From contig CAWUHX010000276.1 of assembly GCA_963922205.1 (NCBI GenBank), forward strand, positions 186,001 through 250,000: DNA of 64,000 bases, read 5' to 3'. The notes under the pieces were generated by a model. That model was given only the letters and a program-made list of their open reading frames with translations, ran no database searches and was not told where the DNA came from. A program made the translations under genes and the position numbers. The first letter of the stretch is position 1. Each line of letters begins with the position of its first letter. Positions 34,586 through 46,861 of this stretch are shown in pieces. The stretch comes from Romanomermis culicivorax. Its lineage: Eukaryota > Nematoda > Enoplea > Mermithida > Mermithidae.

Positions 34586-35279
34586 CAATACAGTAATTAT
34601 GAGAGATCAACTTTCTTGTGTTTCAGGAAAACTATATGTTCATGATTGACTATGAACAGTTTACTAAAAATATGTTTGCTTGCAGTAATGGGTATAAAAA
34701 TATCCACCCACCCAGATTTTCTTTGTCATAGTTGCTATACTTTCTCTTAAACCAATCAAAAAATGACAAAAATAGAAGAGATGCTCACTTCCAAAGTCAA
34801 TTGCAGGAAGATTACATTGAGAAATTTTAATTTTTTACACAGAAATTGTTGAGGATAACATGAGCTTGCTTTTGAATTTTCTTCTCCAAATGCTTGGTTC
34901 AGCATGAAATTACAAAAGTGAAGCCTGATTGTATCTATGTATACTTGCTTTATGATTTTATTTTTGGAAGCATTCTAAAAAGGCTGTAATCATGTCAATT
35001 GTGAGCTCGAGATAACTCACAGTAGGCATGGAGCAGCAATTCCCGCATTAAAATCCATACCTTAGGAGCCAGCCTCCTCCAGCAAGCTAGAAAAATTAGG
35101 GGTCTCAATCTTCTGATATGTCTAATTACAGTGATGAAGTATCAATGAAATTGGGGTCATCTGAATTGGATAACTTATATGCAATGCATAAAACATTGTG
35201 TCAACACTTGCTGACATTATAAAAATCCACTAAAATCTTCAGGTCGTATTTTTGGGGTTCATGATTCGAAACTCTAGAT
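34586..35279. other. No feature recognised
   Basis: AT-rich sequence leading into the assembly gap. Confidence 0.35.
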
Positions 35280-35379
35280 NNNNNNNNNNNNNNNNNNNNN
35301 NNNNNNNNNNNNNNNNNNNNNNNNNNNNNNNNNNNNNNNNNNNNNNNNNNNNNNNNNNNNNNNNNNNNNNNNNNNNNNN
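35280..35379. other. Assembly gap (100 N)
   Basis: Exactly 100 N, a conventional placeholder length. The open frame drawn across it is meaningless. Confidence 0.98.
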
Positions 35380-35467
35380 TGATGGGGCGCCGCGTGGCGC
35401 CGCAAAAATGACAAAAACCTATTCATACTTCAAAGGCGGTACCGCGCGGTGAAGTATGACAGGGCCT
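35380..35467. mobile_element. Right end of a PIF/Harbinger-like MITE
   Basis: GGCGCCGC palindromes, then GGTGAAGTATGACAGGGCCT followed by TTA. This is the same right end as the element at 6-339. The left part is lost in the gap. Confidence 0.65.
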
Positions 35468-35534
35468 TTACACTAAGTATTATAGAATGATTTATCTCCC
35501 CAGTACTACCCATTTCAGTCGTGGTATGACGACT

Positions 35535-35690
35535 AAACAGAAGTAACTACTGCTATTACTACCACTATTACTAACTATCACTAATGCTATTACTACTACT
35601 GCTGTTATTACAGTTATTACTGCTATTGCTACTGTTACTACTGCTTTGTTACTACTACTACTAAGCCTACCACTACCATTTTTATCAGTT
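35535..35690. repeat. Imperfect (TAC/ACT)n microsatellite
   Basis: Long run of ATTACTACTACTGCT-type triplets, interrupted. Confidence 0.8.
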
Positions 35691-35735
35691 TCATGAGTTT
35701 ATTATTTTACTCTACCAAAATAATCGCCATTCCAA

Positions 35736-35946
35736 TCATGCAACGTCGTGGACGTCGGCTGAGGTAATAATATGTTCCACTTGATAGCTTCGGTCATGCG
35801 GACGACTTGCCGACCGTAAGATTCGATCCGCCATATTTTGTAGCAAAAATTGACGTCTAGCCAAGCGTCCCATCAAAGGGAAATGACCCCAATCGGTGAC
35901 TTGTATGTCGCCATTTATTAAGGCGGCGTATTCGGAACTTTCGGGC
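35736..35946 (-). CDS. Candidate terminal exon, unidentified protein
   Basis: A TTTTTCAAG acceptor precedes a 69-codon frame ending in TGA. The base composition is more balanced than the surroundings. The residues are mixed and hydrophilic (NGDIQVTDWGHFPLMGRL, then RRQFLLQNMADRILRSAS), unlike the Phe/Ile-rich junk frames nearby. Its start phase needs two bases from an upstream exon, which would lie at higher coordinates. It could be the 3' end of the minus-strand gene at 37869-40114, but that is only a guess. No family is recognised. Confidence 0.4.
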
Positions 35947-36139
35947 CTTGAAAAAGTGGAAAAGATGAGAATTTGAACGAAACCGACAGGAAAAGAATCA
36001 AAAATAACGAAATTACAACTAAAGCTAAGTAGAAAGAATGAATAGTAGAGGCAAATAAATTGAGGTGATTTGTAAAAACGCAAAAACAATCACTTTTAAT
36101 CGGCATAAATGATACGCCATCAAAGAAAAATCGCAACGA

Positions 36140-36955
36140 ATAGCATCATAGGTGGGCCATAGTGTCAACCTTCAATGTACTTGGACCCCCAAGTTCGCGT
36201 CCCACCCTCTAGGGACAAAACGGTAAAAGCTAGAACCTTGCAGTTTTTTCCATAATTTCGAATTTGGGGAAAAACTATGGGTGCATGTGGTCATTTGAAC
36301 TCTATCTACGAATGGTGCTTGGTGGTGTCCCAAAACGTGCAAAAGGGGCCTTTTTTGCGACTTTTAGTTCCAGTACGCCCCACATTAGGTGTAGCGTCCC
36401 GAGCTCGATCTTTCGCCCCATGCATCTACCCGGTGTCCTCAGCTCACACTTTTTTGTTTTTTGAAAATATGGCCTCAATAGTGCTATATTTTTTATAGTG
36501 CTATAGGACGCCCTTTTAATCACAATCATAGGTTGTAAAAAATAAAATGACAATAGTATGCCCATCCCTCACTATTTTTCAGCTAGAGTGAGAGGCACAG
36601 TTTCGAATCAGTCAGGAGTTGGAGTGTGATCGGTTCACCATTTCTGTACATTTGAGACAAATCAGCCATCAGCGTCATTGCATATAATATTTGTTCACAA
36701 AAACTTTACTATAGTGGATACAACGCTCGGAGAAGGACAAACAGCACGAAGCTGCAGAATATACTTTTTCACAGATATGGAAAATTTTTTAATGAGAAAG
36801 AATGAAAATCCAATATTACAAAATTGGATTTTTTAAACTTTCACCCAAGTTCTCAAAATTCTTGTCCACACTTTTTTCTAGCTTGGCAACTATTCAAGTC
36901 AGTGTATTCTCGTTTTTCCGCCCGTTGGGGCATTTTCCAGTAAACTAGTGGAACA
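36140..36955. repeat. Copies of the 24110 repeat and ACTAG right arm
   Basis: 36140-36490 aligns with 24110-24460. 36560-36955 aligns with the right half of the ACTAG elements (TCACTATTTTTCAGCTAG, then GCAGAATATACTTTTTCACA). The frames here are repeat-derived. Confidence 0.5.
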
Positions 36956-37160
36956 TAATCATGCTCTTTAATAATGAAAGTGGAAAGAAAGTACCATTCC
37001 ATAATTTTATGATTTTCTGTAGAGCCATATGCCGAATTTGTGAACATACTGAACTAACTGTTAGCAATATTTTGAGTTAAAAATCTAGCTGAATGATTCT
37101 GACGATAGTTCTGACTTTTGTCATTTTTCGAATTGGAAACATTTCATAAAAGACAGACTA
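36956..37160. mobile_element. Mariner-like MITE, left end lost
   Basis: It contains AATAATGAAAGTGGAAAG and ends ATTTCATAAAAGACAGACTA. This is the same family as 5806-6050, in the opposite orientation. Confidence 0.5.
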
Positions 37161-37868
37161 TGCATAAATGGATTTTATTCATACAAAGCACAGGAGGAAA
37201 ATTTCTGAAAATACTACTGTACAAAATATAAATTGTGCCATTTTATCACTCGCTAAATTCAATTTTCTCCTAATCTTGGCAAAATATTCTTTTGATGAGT
37301 TTTTTATATGCAGAGATTGGTCCAAAGATGCTGTAATACTTTCGAGATCTCGTCAAGCCAAAATAATTTTTATCCGCTCATCGTAGAGTCGCACGATTCA
37401 GCTTACAGTAATCTAATTTCGGAATCTACCTCATAACCTAAAGGGGAGTAAGAAAAACAGTTTATGGGATAGATTCATTGAAGCATGCTTGAAAATAACG
37501 TATGATTCACAGAAAAAGACCGAAAAATGGCAATCAATCATTATCAAAATCAGTCGTTGTTGAACACCTCTGGACATTAATTTTTGTTTGTTTTTCTTAA
37601 AATCATTGATGGAAATAATAAAACTCAAATTTTTTATTTTCGCTATTGACTACATACCATACGAAACCGAAAACACGTGAGTCGATTCATCCAACTGTAC
37701 GACAGATTTTTAGCGTAAAAATCTGCGAAATCTTCGCGTGCACTCGATATTTTTGATGCATTTTATAAAAAAACTGTCTAAAATTTTCAAGCGTAAAAAC
37801 TGTACTATTATAGTAAGAAATACGAGATTAATCACATTCGCAATAAGGAAGACTGTAGGAAATTTAGT
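37161..37868. other. No gene recognised
   Basis: AT-rich sequence between repeat-dense and gene-bearing parts. Confidence 0.3.
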
Positions 37869-38027
37869 TTACTGTCGCCAACCCTGAGTAAAATACGTCA
37901 GCACTTGAGTTTTTGTGGGCGTAGCCAGCGAGTAGAAAATGTCGCTGACGTCATCGCTGGCTGCCAAAAACCCATTGGTCAACCGTTGCGAGGAACATAA
38001 AGTATTCGGCCGTTGCAATTTACCGCC
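37869..38027 (-). CDS. Candidate 3' exon, unidentified protein
   Basis: The acceptor CTGTTTGCAG precedes a phase-0 frame of 52 codons and TAA. It reads GGKLQRPNTLCSSQRL, then NGFLAASDDVSDIFYSLATP, then TKTQVLTYFTQGWRQ. It is markedly GC-richer than its surroundings and looks like real protein. The TGACGTCA palindrome here (37946-37953) falls in the codons for DDVS, so it need not be a CRE. It could belong to the same minus-strand gene as 39548-40114, but the intervening exon is not found. Confidence 0.45.
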   Translation of the reverse strand, partial: GGKLQRPNTLCSSQRLTNGFLAASDDVSDIFYSLATPTKTQVLTYFTQGWRQ

Positions 38028-39547
38028 CTGCAAACAGCCGTCGGACCCAAATAATTTACCGGTCATTCGACCATTGACTGAAAATTAAATAATAGCGTGT
38101 GTGAGAGGGGACAAAACCGGAAATTCCAGCAGATTGGAACATCGTTTTCAAATTCAAAAACGAAAAAGAGTATGCTAATTTGAATTATCTGCGCTCGTAG
38201 TAGTAACGTAAAACACATGACGTGCGGTCATGGTAGAAGATATAGGTTTTTTATGCACAAACTGATATACTAAAAGAAATGATATGTTATGCTTTTTGTA
38301 CTATAATTGTATAACTGCCATATTTATGTTTGTACCAAAGCCTAAACGCGAAAATAAAGAACAAACTGTTTTTGATTTTTACGTAAAAAGTAATTTACTC
38401 CCATGGCCTCAGCTGACAGATACAATCTTTCAGTGGAAGCTGCGATATTATGAGGTATCCATAACGCATTCAATGGCTCAAAGCGAGCGAAGTACAGCTA
38501 CACAATTCTACCAATCCATTTTTTACAGTTGAATTTGCGTAAAAGTGCCTAAATATCTGAATTACATAAACTACGGGCATACCAGGATATTTAATTGATT
38601 GGGCTGAATCTCTAGAAAATTTTTATGTCCTCCTCACAAAACAGTTCTGCACTTTTTTCAATCCGAAAATATTCGAATCGGAATCTTATATTAGAGATAG
38701 GAGCAAAATTTCATGCACAATATTACGCAACCCAGTGTGGTGTGAATTCTGAAGTTGCATTCAATTGCCCATAACTGATCATTTTTACCTGAGAGCCTTG
38801 CTTACACTAAAATTTACATAAATAAGTTATTCTGAATTAGTATGAAATTATGAAAACCTGATCGAAATTCTGATTCTGAAAGCCTGAATAATCCGCCTTT
38901 CTTCAATCTCTAAAACACAATGAAATATACACTTGATTTGAAAGAAAGTTTGAAAGCTAATAATTTGCAAACAATGCTAAATCAGTTGTTCGGCACGTGG
39001 GAGATTTTTGTCATTTTCGAAAAATTCAATTTTGGAGTTGAAAAACTTACAATTTGTAGCTGTGCCAGGTGCTGTTTTTTATAGTTTGCATAAATTTTAG
39101 CCTCAATGTTTAGCGGAGTCTCATAACAGGAAAGTAGTGATGTTTTTGCGGATGGTTTTCAACAGAACCTAGTGTCATAAAAATGTTAACGAATGTAAAT
39201 TTTGCAATTTTATTCAATAGCCAAAAGCAAACTGATTCATTTAGACCCAAAGTATTCTATTTTTGCCCAAAGGGTCCCTGCCAGAGCTCTACGGTCTGTT
39301 GCCGCGCAATTTTCACATATTTGGGTTCTTTGATTAAATTATCAATTTTGGAAAATTCACGCCAATTTGCCTGACGGCAATAGGCATGTGAAATGGCATA
39401 ATTTTACGCTTGTCGGGACTATCGATTACTATTTATGACAAAGTTAGTTGGACAAGTTACTTCATCATGAAGCATAGTAAAGTAGTGAAGTGAAATGAAG
39501 TTAAACGTATCATAACTTTTTTCACATTTATGAAAACCAAGCCTTAC
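38028..39547. other. Probable intron or intergenic DNA, no exon resolved
   Basis: Only short AT-rich frames. If the exons on either side belong to one gene this is intronic. Confidence 0.3.
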
Positions 39548-40114
39548 GCGCTTGCTGGCGATCATTCATCTGTGACGAAGTAGATTGGCTAGGGTTTTCT
39601 TCTCCATTTTCTCCATCTTCAACTTCTACGACAACAGGATCTTCGAAAGAAATGGACGACGAATTTGTTCTCGCTCTACTTCATATTCACTAGCATTATC
39701 GCCGAAATATTCTTGACTTCTGTGCACAGCTTGTACGGACGGCGAAGGAATGATGCTCACCTGCAAGAATTCCGTTTTCGGCGCAATTTTGGCCGATATT
39801 CAATTTATCTAAGGCGTTTCTATTGTTTATGACCGAAGCATTGAATATATTTTGCATGATCACTTGAGATGCAACATTTTTATATAAAATCTAGAAATGA
39901 GCATGAATAAACATTTACGTTCGAAAACTGAGTGCTGGAATAACATGAGGGAATTATGCAGAAAAATACTATTTTTTTGTGGAAAAAGTAAGCTTTATCC
40001 ACTGACTTTATAATTAACCTGTAGAAAATTCCGAAATTTAATCTTTGACTGGTTTGGGAGCCGCGTGTAAAATGAATTCTCGAATCTTGATCATGGACGA
40101 AGCTGGTGTGATTA
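39548..40114 (-). CDS. Three phase-consistent exons of an unidentified gene
   Basis: Exons at 40114-40050, 39890-39761 and 39673-39548 have acceptor/donor pairs TTCTACAG/GTCAAA, TTTCTAG/GTGAGC and GTAGAG/GTAAGG, and phases that join without stops. The first codes ITPASSMIKIREFILHAAPK, a basic segment. The second includes VIMQNIFNASVINNRNALDK then NIGQNCAENG. The third is acidic and Ser/Gln-rich (SFEDPVVVEVEDGENGEE). The gene must extend in both directions. I do not recognise the family. The 39760-39674 intron also has an open frame, so retention or a different splice choice is possible. Confidence 0.5.
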
Positions 40115-40665
40115 CTGTAGAACAATCGAATTTATAAAGCAATCAATTACCCAATGAAAATGTGATTTGCAAAACGAAAATTTCTTTGAAAACGAAAATT
40201 TCTTTGAAAGAAAACCCCGAAAATAAGCACGCTTGACAAGTTAATAAATACGAAGAAAACCGGTGAACGCTTCAGAGGACCAGTCTTATCTATTGTGTAT
40301 GATGATCTACAGATGTCAACATTTTCCCATAAGCAGAAAAAGGGAAAGGAGAAAAAATAGTTCCATTTGCTTGAATTTTAGATCACAGTTGAAGCTTTTA
40401 TTCGTAATTAATTCATGCACAAGCTGGAAAGTTCATCATCGAGAAAACCGTTCCCTGAACTCCGCCATTATCGGCCGACATTCTAGAAGCGGACTCTGAT
40501 GAAGAAAAATTTCCTATTATACAACCCATGCATTGAAAAACGTGTATCACCCATTTTCACACTCGAATTGATTCACAGCACCAGCAAACACCTTATACGA
40601 ATATACAAGATTCCATTCCATTTTCAAACCTAGAACATGCGCGAGGACGGCTAGACTAAATTAAC

Positions 40666-40715
40666 CAAAGGAAGCCACTAATATTCATTTCGTCCTCTCT
40701 ATCCATAAAATCCAT
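40666..40715 (-). CDS. Possible short exon (MDFMDREDEMNISGFL)
   Basis: ATG followed by 16 codons to a CCTTTG/GTTAAT donor. Protein-like but short. It cannot be joined directly to the candidate exon at 40495 because the junction would create a stop. Low confidence. Confidence 0.25.
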
Positions 40716-41116
40716 CTGGCGTAAAAGCAATGAGGCAGCATGCGCTAAAAATTTCATCTACATACAGTAACAATCATCCAAATAAAGGCTAAACAACAAT
40801 TTAACTTCTAATGAACTATATATAGTTAGCACTGGTTGAAGCAAAGCCCGAGTTGGCCTCAAAATGGAGATTGAAAAACGAGAATCAACTTTAAGCGCTT
40901 CAACGACCTTGTTTTGATGTATTTAAGGAGTGAAAATTTTTATCGATTATGTTGTATCCATCCTCCAGCAACAACCCCCACTGGGCAATTCATTGCTTAA
41001 AAATATATACTGTATACAGATACATGAGAATACAATGTACGTATCAGATCATATGCACAAAAGAGCATAGAAAAGGTAAAAATTGCTTTTGCTGCTCTGG
41101 ATGTACTAATAACCTG

Positions 41117-41162
41117 AGATCTCGTAGTGAGCCAAAGATTTCTCCTCTCACAAAGTCGCTAG
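41117..41162 (-). CDS. Possible short internal exon
   Basis: TTTCGCCTAG acceptor and CAG/GTTATT donor enclose 46 nt coding DFVRGEIFGSLRDL in one frame. Plausible as another exon of the minus-strand gene, but unsupported by homology. Confidence 0.25.
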
Positions 41163-41199
41163 GCGAAAGATTGATGATAATCAAGATAGAAAAATAAGT

Positions 41200-42047
41200 A
41201 TACACACGGCGGCTCAGGCTCGAATTTAGAATAGAAGACTGGAAATTAATTTAAAAGCGACTAGTGTAATTTGAATCAGTTCTGTATCAGACTCAGAAAC
41301 GGTTGAGCAAATTGAAAATGATTACTGACAGATAGGTAAAAAAAGAGAAGGGGGAATATGTAGTGTACTGCACATAGAAAATCGTAGAAATTTGATTAAA
41401 AATTAGCAACGAAACTTTTTTCGTGACACAGATCGATGACTGAATGTTTTTTTCAGTTAAAGGAAAGGGGACAAAGGGGGTATATCAGTGTCGTGTTCAT
41501 GAACGCATACATATGCATATAGATCCTCACATTATATTTAGTCCTAAAGTGTATTATTTTTGAAATGGTAAATGCAGCGAACTGATGAAAGTAGATTCAA
41601 TTTGGAGAGAATAGTAGTCTTATTACGTAATCAATAAGAAAAATTTCTTACTCATCATCGACAAGCAGATCGACTGAAAATTGTCTGCAATATTCTGGCT
41701 GAATGCACTTACGGGTCGGAACAGTTCTAATCAAATCGAAACTGGATAAGCATGAATGACGCTTGTCCCTTTCAATTTGACCATTCCCGCAAGAAATTCA
41801 TATTTTTATACACTATAAAGTTTTACATTTCGCAAAAATTGCGCGTCAACCTACTTTTATTCGCATCATTTCAAGCTAAATAAGACATAGAACTTTTTCA
41901 CGAATGAATATTTAGTTCTTCACTTTAAGCTTTATCTCTATAAAAAATAAAACAAACAACAAGCTGTCTATCGGTACGTATAGAAAATTGCTCACGTTGG
42001 TCAAATTTCATACATTTGTGACTAAAGTTTTGCGATCCTACTAATTA
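41200..42047. other. No gene recognised
   Basis: AT-rich intergenic or intronic DNA. Confidence 0.3.
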
Positions 42048-42694
42048 TAGTCTTTTTTTATGAAATGCTTGTAAGTGGAAAAATGTCCAAAGTTAGTATT
42101 GCTGTGAAAAGCGTTTATATTGAACGGCACAATTTTTCCAGAAAAATGTGTTGACAGTTAGTTCAGCATGCTCAATCGCACGAAGTTTCAGTCCTGCGTT
42201 ACATGTTGGGCACCCTGTTGCTGCCCATTTCGCAAGCTGAAAGTCGACATGAAAATCAAAGACGAGCATTGGCCGAACGCAGGTGGAGTGTCACAAAAAG
42301 AAGGAAAATATGGTGAAAATCATTCTTTACTTCTGGTAATCTCCACTATATGACCAACGCTGCGTCAGTAAACTATTTATCCCAATTTAGTTTAATTTCT
42401 ATTATTATTTATCATACGTCCATCCTATTTTCTTTGCAATACTTTGTTATGCATTAATTTGAATGAACGTCGAGAAACAATAGGTCGGAAGTGAGCAAAC
42501 AGCTCATACGTTAGCGCATTGCTGACGTCAGATTGGAGATAAACCTCAAATGTGACTCTTCTTTCTAAGCCAGTGGTCGTAGATTTTCGGCTAGCTTACG
42601 TGTTATTTGTCAAAAAAATAGAAAAGAAAAACATTAAATAGTACTTGATCTCCAGTTACATTATTTACAGAAGCATTTCAAGAAAAACTGGCTA
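42048..42694. mobile_element. Long member of the mariner-like MITE family (647 bp)
   Basis: Starts TAGTCTTTTTTTATGAAATG after TA and ends GCATTTCAAGAAAAACTGGC plus TA. The interior shares TGACAGTTAGTTCAGCATGC with other copies but carries about 400 bp extra. Confidence 0.5.
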
Positions 42695-43137
42695 TAAGAA
42701 ACATTATCAGATGAATCCAGAAACAAGTCATGGCGACGTGTTCGTTTTTGGATAACATATTTTCTGTTGAATTTAAATCCATAGATGAATACTGTCAGTA
42801 AGAATGTTTGCCAAATACCAATACGTGCAGCCTGCAACATTCGAGGAAACATAAATCGTTCATGCATTCAATGGATTCATACATCTCAGTTACAAGTGCG
42901 CTTAAAACGACGCTACAGTTCGAAAAAGTGGATGTGAATTGATGCTGAAAAAACTGTCTAAAATATTGTGCTGTAGTAACTTAGATCATCAGCTTCAAAT
43001 TATTCTAGGTGTTACCGCCAGAGGCTGGCTTGTGGCTTGAAACTTTTTCATTAATAAATAACACTAGATTCAGTAATAATTCAGTACTGGATTCAGTAGT
43101 AACAGTAAATAACAAGGGCAGCGACAGCTTCCTTCTA

Positions 43138-43678
43138 TAGTCTGTTTTTTAATGCTTATGTTGCAAAAATGCTGAAAGTAAGTACGCATGCAGAATTTTG
43201 TGCCCAGATAATATCGTTATTGACTGTGTGTTAGGAATTGACTAACCGGCGGCGGTAAACTGCGACTAAACTCTTAACTAAACTCGATAACTCTTTTAAC
43301 AATAATCTCCATCCGGTGAGAGAAATGTCCAAAAAAATTTTCACACCGCTAAAAAAAATATTCGCTCAGCGCAGAAAAGCTAAGCAAATGACCACCGCTG
43401 CGGCGCGAGATTTCAATTATTTTTTGAGATTTTTGAGATTTCAACTTTCCAAAGCGCACAAATTGTATTAGGATCTTAACTCCCATTTTTTCATTAAATT
43501 TTCAAAAAAATTTTCTCATTTCCAAATTTTTTCATGACACATAGCCTTCAATTCCGTCAAACTTCAATCACCGCATTTTTCCCGTAATACAGTATAGTGT
43601 GCGCACGCGCGGTAATTGAACAAGCGATGTATACTTTGTTCCATCTTTTTTCGGTTATAAGGATTAAAAAACATACTA
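43138..43678. mobile_element. Mariner-like MITE (541 bp)
   Basis: Left end TAGTCTGTTTTTTAATGC after TA; right end TTAAAAAACATACTA before TA. Non-coding interior. Confidence 0.5.
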
Positions 43679-44643
43679 TAGAAGAATCAATTTTTCACTG
43701 AAGCAGACTATCCAAAATTGATCAAGAAAACTGGAAGTAAAGCCACTGATTTGAGATACCGAGATGGTTTTCGATTTCCGTAAAAGCTACAAATTTCCAG
43801 GGACTGTCAGAAGAAGTTTATTTTTCCAAACAGAAAAATGCACTCGTCTGTTTTCAAGACTGTTGCGAAAGATTAATTTTTATTGCAAATGTTTTTTAAT
43901 TTCTTGCAATGAGGTCGACAGTTCTGTTCGCTAAAATGATTTGTGCCGAATTTGTTTTGTAGACAGACAATAGTAACCCGTTGGCATTGATATAAATTTT
44001 CATCACGACCTTCAGTCGGTCGGACGAAACAAATGACCCAACCATTTCACACTCATGATAGAATTAAGTGACCATCTGAAATTGATATGTCCATGCAGAC
44101 ACACCTTGAAATGATATGTTTATTTTCCATGACCCAAAAAAGTTCGACCCACATAATTTAAAACCGCCGCGAAATTTAGAGCATTGTTCTGTGGTTAGGA
44201 AAATTGTGCTAAAGACAGTTGTGTGAATAAAGTAACCGACTCTGCATAATTAATCAGCAAAGTACAGTACAGTCACCTGCGTGTGTTCCGTTTTTTCTGG
44301 CCAAATTTTTCACCGCGAGTTGTCCTTCATGTTTTAGGATCCGGAATGCACCACGTGCCTTTGTTCATTTTGTTTTCTTTTCAAGATATAGCGAAACATT
44401 TCGAGTCTTAATCGAATAAGACAAAGTTCATTTTATTGTACGAAAACGAAAAAAGGTAGGTAATGCTCTGGGTTAAGGATTATTGAAAAAAGTTTATTTA
44501 TAGTTATTACTATCTTGTTTAGTTTTATTTTGCAATATTTATGAACTCATCGAAGTCATGCTCATATTGCGGTCTCAAATCCACGTTTCAAAAATGACAA
44601 GATAGGATATGCCCAATTGTGTTGTAGTTGAATAGTTGAATTA
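43679..44643. other. Intergenic; no gene resolved
   Basis: 44280-44460 is more GC-balanced, has a CACGTG E-box near 44352 and a possible donor (AAAAAAG/GTAGGTAA) at 44454, so an untranslated first exon is possible but unproven. Confidence 0.25.
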
Positions 44644-45073
44644 TAGTTTGTTTTTGTAAACTGTTTGTCAATTGAAAAACGACAAAAATAATTACTGCCT
44701 TAAAAATCGTTTACACATTACTCGCACTGTAGACTTATTACTTGAAAATTTAAATGTTAGTTGAGCGGACTGACGAAGGAGCGTTTTCCGACGGAAATTC
44801 CGACATGGGATACGTTTCACTGGATTGGGTAGCCAAGAACGAGCTTAGCTGTTGTACAGATATCATTCTACATAGTGGACATTATTTACACTAAAACTTG
44901 TCTATGCGAGTTTTAGTGTAAACAATGACTATTGGGACACACCTCAGCTCGTTCTGAGCTACTGTAGGTAATGAAATAAATGAAACTTTCCACCAGAAAA
45001 CGTTCGCTCTTCAGAAATTCTTAGTACACCTGACAGGCCTATTAAATGTCACCACATTTAGAAAAACGGACTA
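44644..45073. mobile_element. Mariner-like MITE with internal long palindrome
   Basis: TAGTTTGTTTTTGTAAAC at the left and TTTAGAAAAACGGACTA at the right, both next to TA. Inside is an inverted repeat: GAACGAGCTTAGCTG and TTTACACTAAAACTTG are mirrored by CAGCTCGTTC and AGTTTTAGTGTAAACAATG. Confidence 0.5.
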
Positions 45074-46059
45074 TAGGGAATACAATTTTACGAAACATGA
45101 AACTTTGGTATGCTAAAATACAACGTGCCGAATATTATGAATGCCAATAGAAGCCCATCAGGCAATCATGAACCATATCTACACCACAATTTGCATAAGT
45201 TCAGAGGACCAACTAAGTTTGCCATTTTTTCATTTTATGCAATTACTTATAAAATGAAGGTTAGGAATTTGTGAAGTGGATGCCTCCAGAGGAGTGGAAC
45301 TTGAAAATCGAAAACCTTAGATTTATTAAATTCTACCGCTACAAACCGTTGTTGCCCAGATGATTTAATAAGACAAATTTCAAAAGTATCCTCTTTCATT
45401 ACGGGACATGACACGCTTCATTGTTTTGGAGATTTACTGAATTCTCTGTGATAAATGAAATTTCATTTGAAATAGCCGAATGTGATTGGGATATGTTAAC
45501 TATGGTGTAAACAGGCAACTATTAGACCTATTTTTTAACTTATGTTCTGTCCTTTGTTTAGCGGCATGATGAATAAGAAATGTTCTGTCGAGTATACACC
45601 TTTGTTTTGTCTTTGTTATCTTTCTAGATTTTGTTGATGTTTTGTTTTTCTTCTCTCAACCTTATCTTAAGATAAAAAATCTGGTCAAACTTTTTATGTA
45701 TAATTCTCAAATTTCATGCATTGTCTATTTTGTTTTAATGTTTTCAAATATGTCACATTTTGTCTATGACACAAAACGCAGTTCATTACCAAAAAAAGAA
45801 AGGTAACGCATATTCAATAGGAATTAGAGCCCAAAGATTGAAATTTATTGTAACTACGTTACTTTAATTTTTCGGGAAATCTTAATGATAGTTGGTGGAG
45901 TACATTAATGTATAACAGTTTTTCCTAATTTTCGAAATACGTTTGTTTTTCCGTGTTATAGGAAGTATATTATTCATTTGTGAACCATTATTTTCCACAG
46001 ATTTATGTTAATTCGATCCACATATTTTCCCCATAATAAATGTACAGTTTCACTTTCAG
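45074..46059. other. Intergenic or intron, no exon resolved
   Basis: AT-rich. It may contain upstream exons of the gene ending at 46442, but none is convincing. Confidence 0.3.
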
Positions 46060-46442
46060 AGTTCTATCTTCTATTGATGTCCGTTGAAAGCAGTCGAGCA
46101 GGTCATTTGGCACCCGGTGGCGTCCTGAATATGATTGGCGGCGGCTCGCGTACGCCGTCTTACGCTTCGGATACCTTATCTAGGGAGACTATTCAGTTTC
46201 AAGATTTGCATATCTTTCAACAACAACCTTATCCCTCTCCTCATCATCCGTTGCAGGATTCGCTGCAGCATCAAACAAACTTTAACAGCGGTGCCTCCGC
46301 TAGCCGACAGTCGCAACATCAAAATGGGTCATCGGCAGTCGGCTCCATCAGGGCCACTAGTCCATCGATGAATTCCCATTTATCGGAGCATCAGCAGGTA
46401 GAATTCCATGCTATGCAGGCAGGACTTATACCGGCATCATGA
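46060..46442 (+). CDS. Terminal exon of an unidentified Gln/Ser/His-rich protein
   Basis: The acceptor CACTTTCAG leads into a frame of about 127 codons ending in TGA. Composition is far from the local background: a short FYLLLMSVESS start, a Gly/Ser-rich part (APGGVLNMIGGGSRTPSYAS), then low-complexity Gln/His/Pro (FQQQPYPSPHHPLQD; RQSQHQNGSS). This resembles the disordered C-terminal tail of a regulatory protein. Start phase 1 requires an upstream exon. An AATAAA follows at 46812-46817. No family could be assigned. Confidence 0.6.
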
Positions 46443-46861
46443 AAACAAATAACTTTTATTTTTATTAATGTATTATTACCGTGAGCAGAAGACGCTAAAA
46501 TTTATAATTATTTTCGGATGGAACTCGGCAATCGATGGGTTCTCTTTGCAGTGCTTGGAATGTAAAAATTTTTTTGATCACTTACCCTGACCAAACTTAA
46601 CCGAAAATTACTCGATAATTGTTGAAATTTTTCAATTTCTGATCCTTGATACTATTCTCATTTTAAAAATTTCGAAAATTGTGGTCTTAACTACGACGAC
46701 GTTTTGTGGTGCAAAAAAATCTCAACATGACCAACGTTTTGAAATTTCAATTAAAATGAACATTGTTTAACTTAGTTGACTTGTAGGAGTTATTCTCTAG
46801 AAGTCGAATCGAATAAATTTCGGTATTTCTTTTCGTATACTTTTTGTGTTTTTCAAATGGC

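Noticed and set aside
35252..35452. Plus frame running through the N gap
   Set aside because: An open frame across 100 unknown bases has no meaning; both sides are repeat DNA.
37946..37953. CRE promoter element TGACGTCA
   Set aside because: It lies within a protein-like exon frame on the minus strand; no promoter context was seen. The 60691/60720 pair was kept because it is non-coding.
46135..46371. Second plus frame at 46135-46371
   Set aside because: It overlaps the 46060-46442 exon in another frame and begins without an acceptor; the longer frame has coherent low-complexity protein composition.
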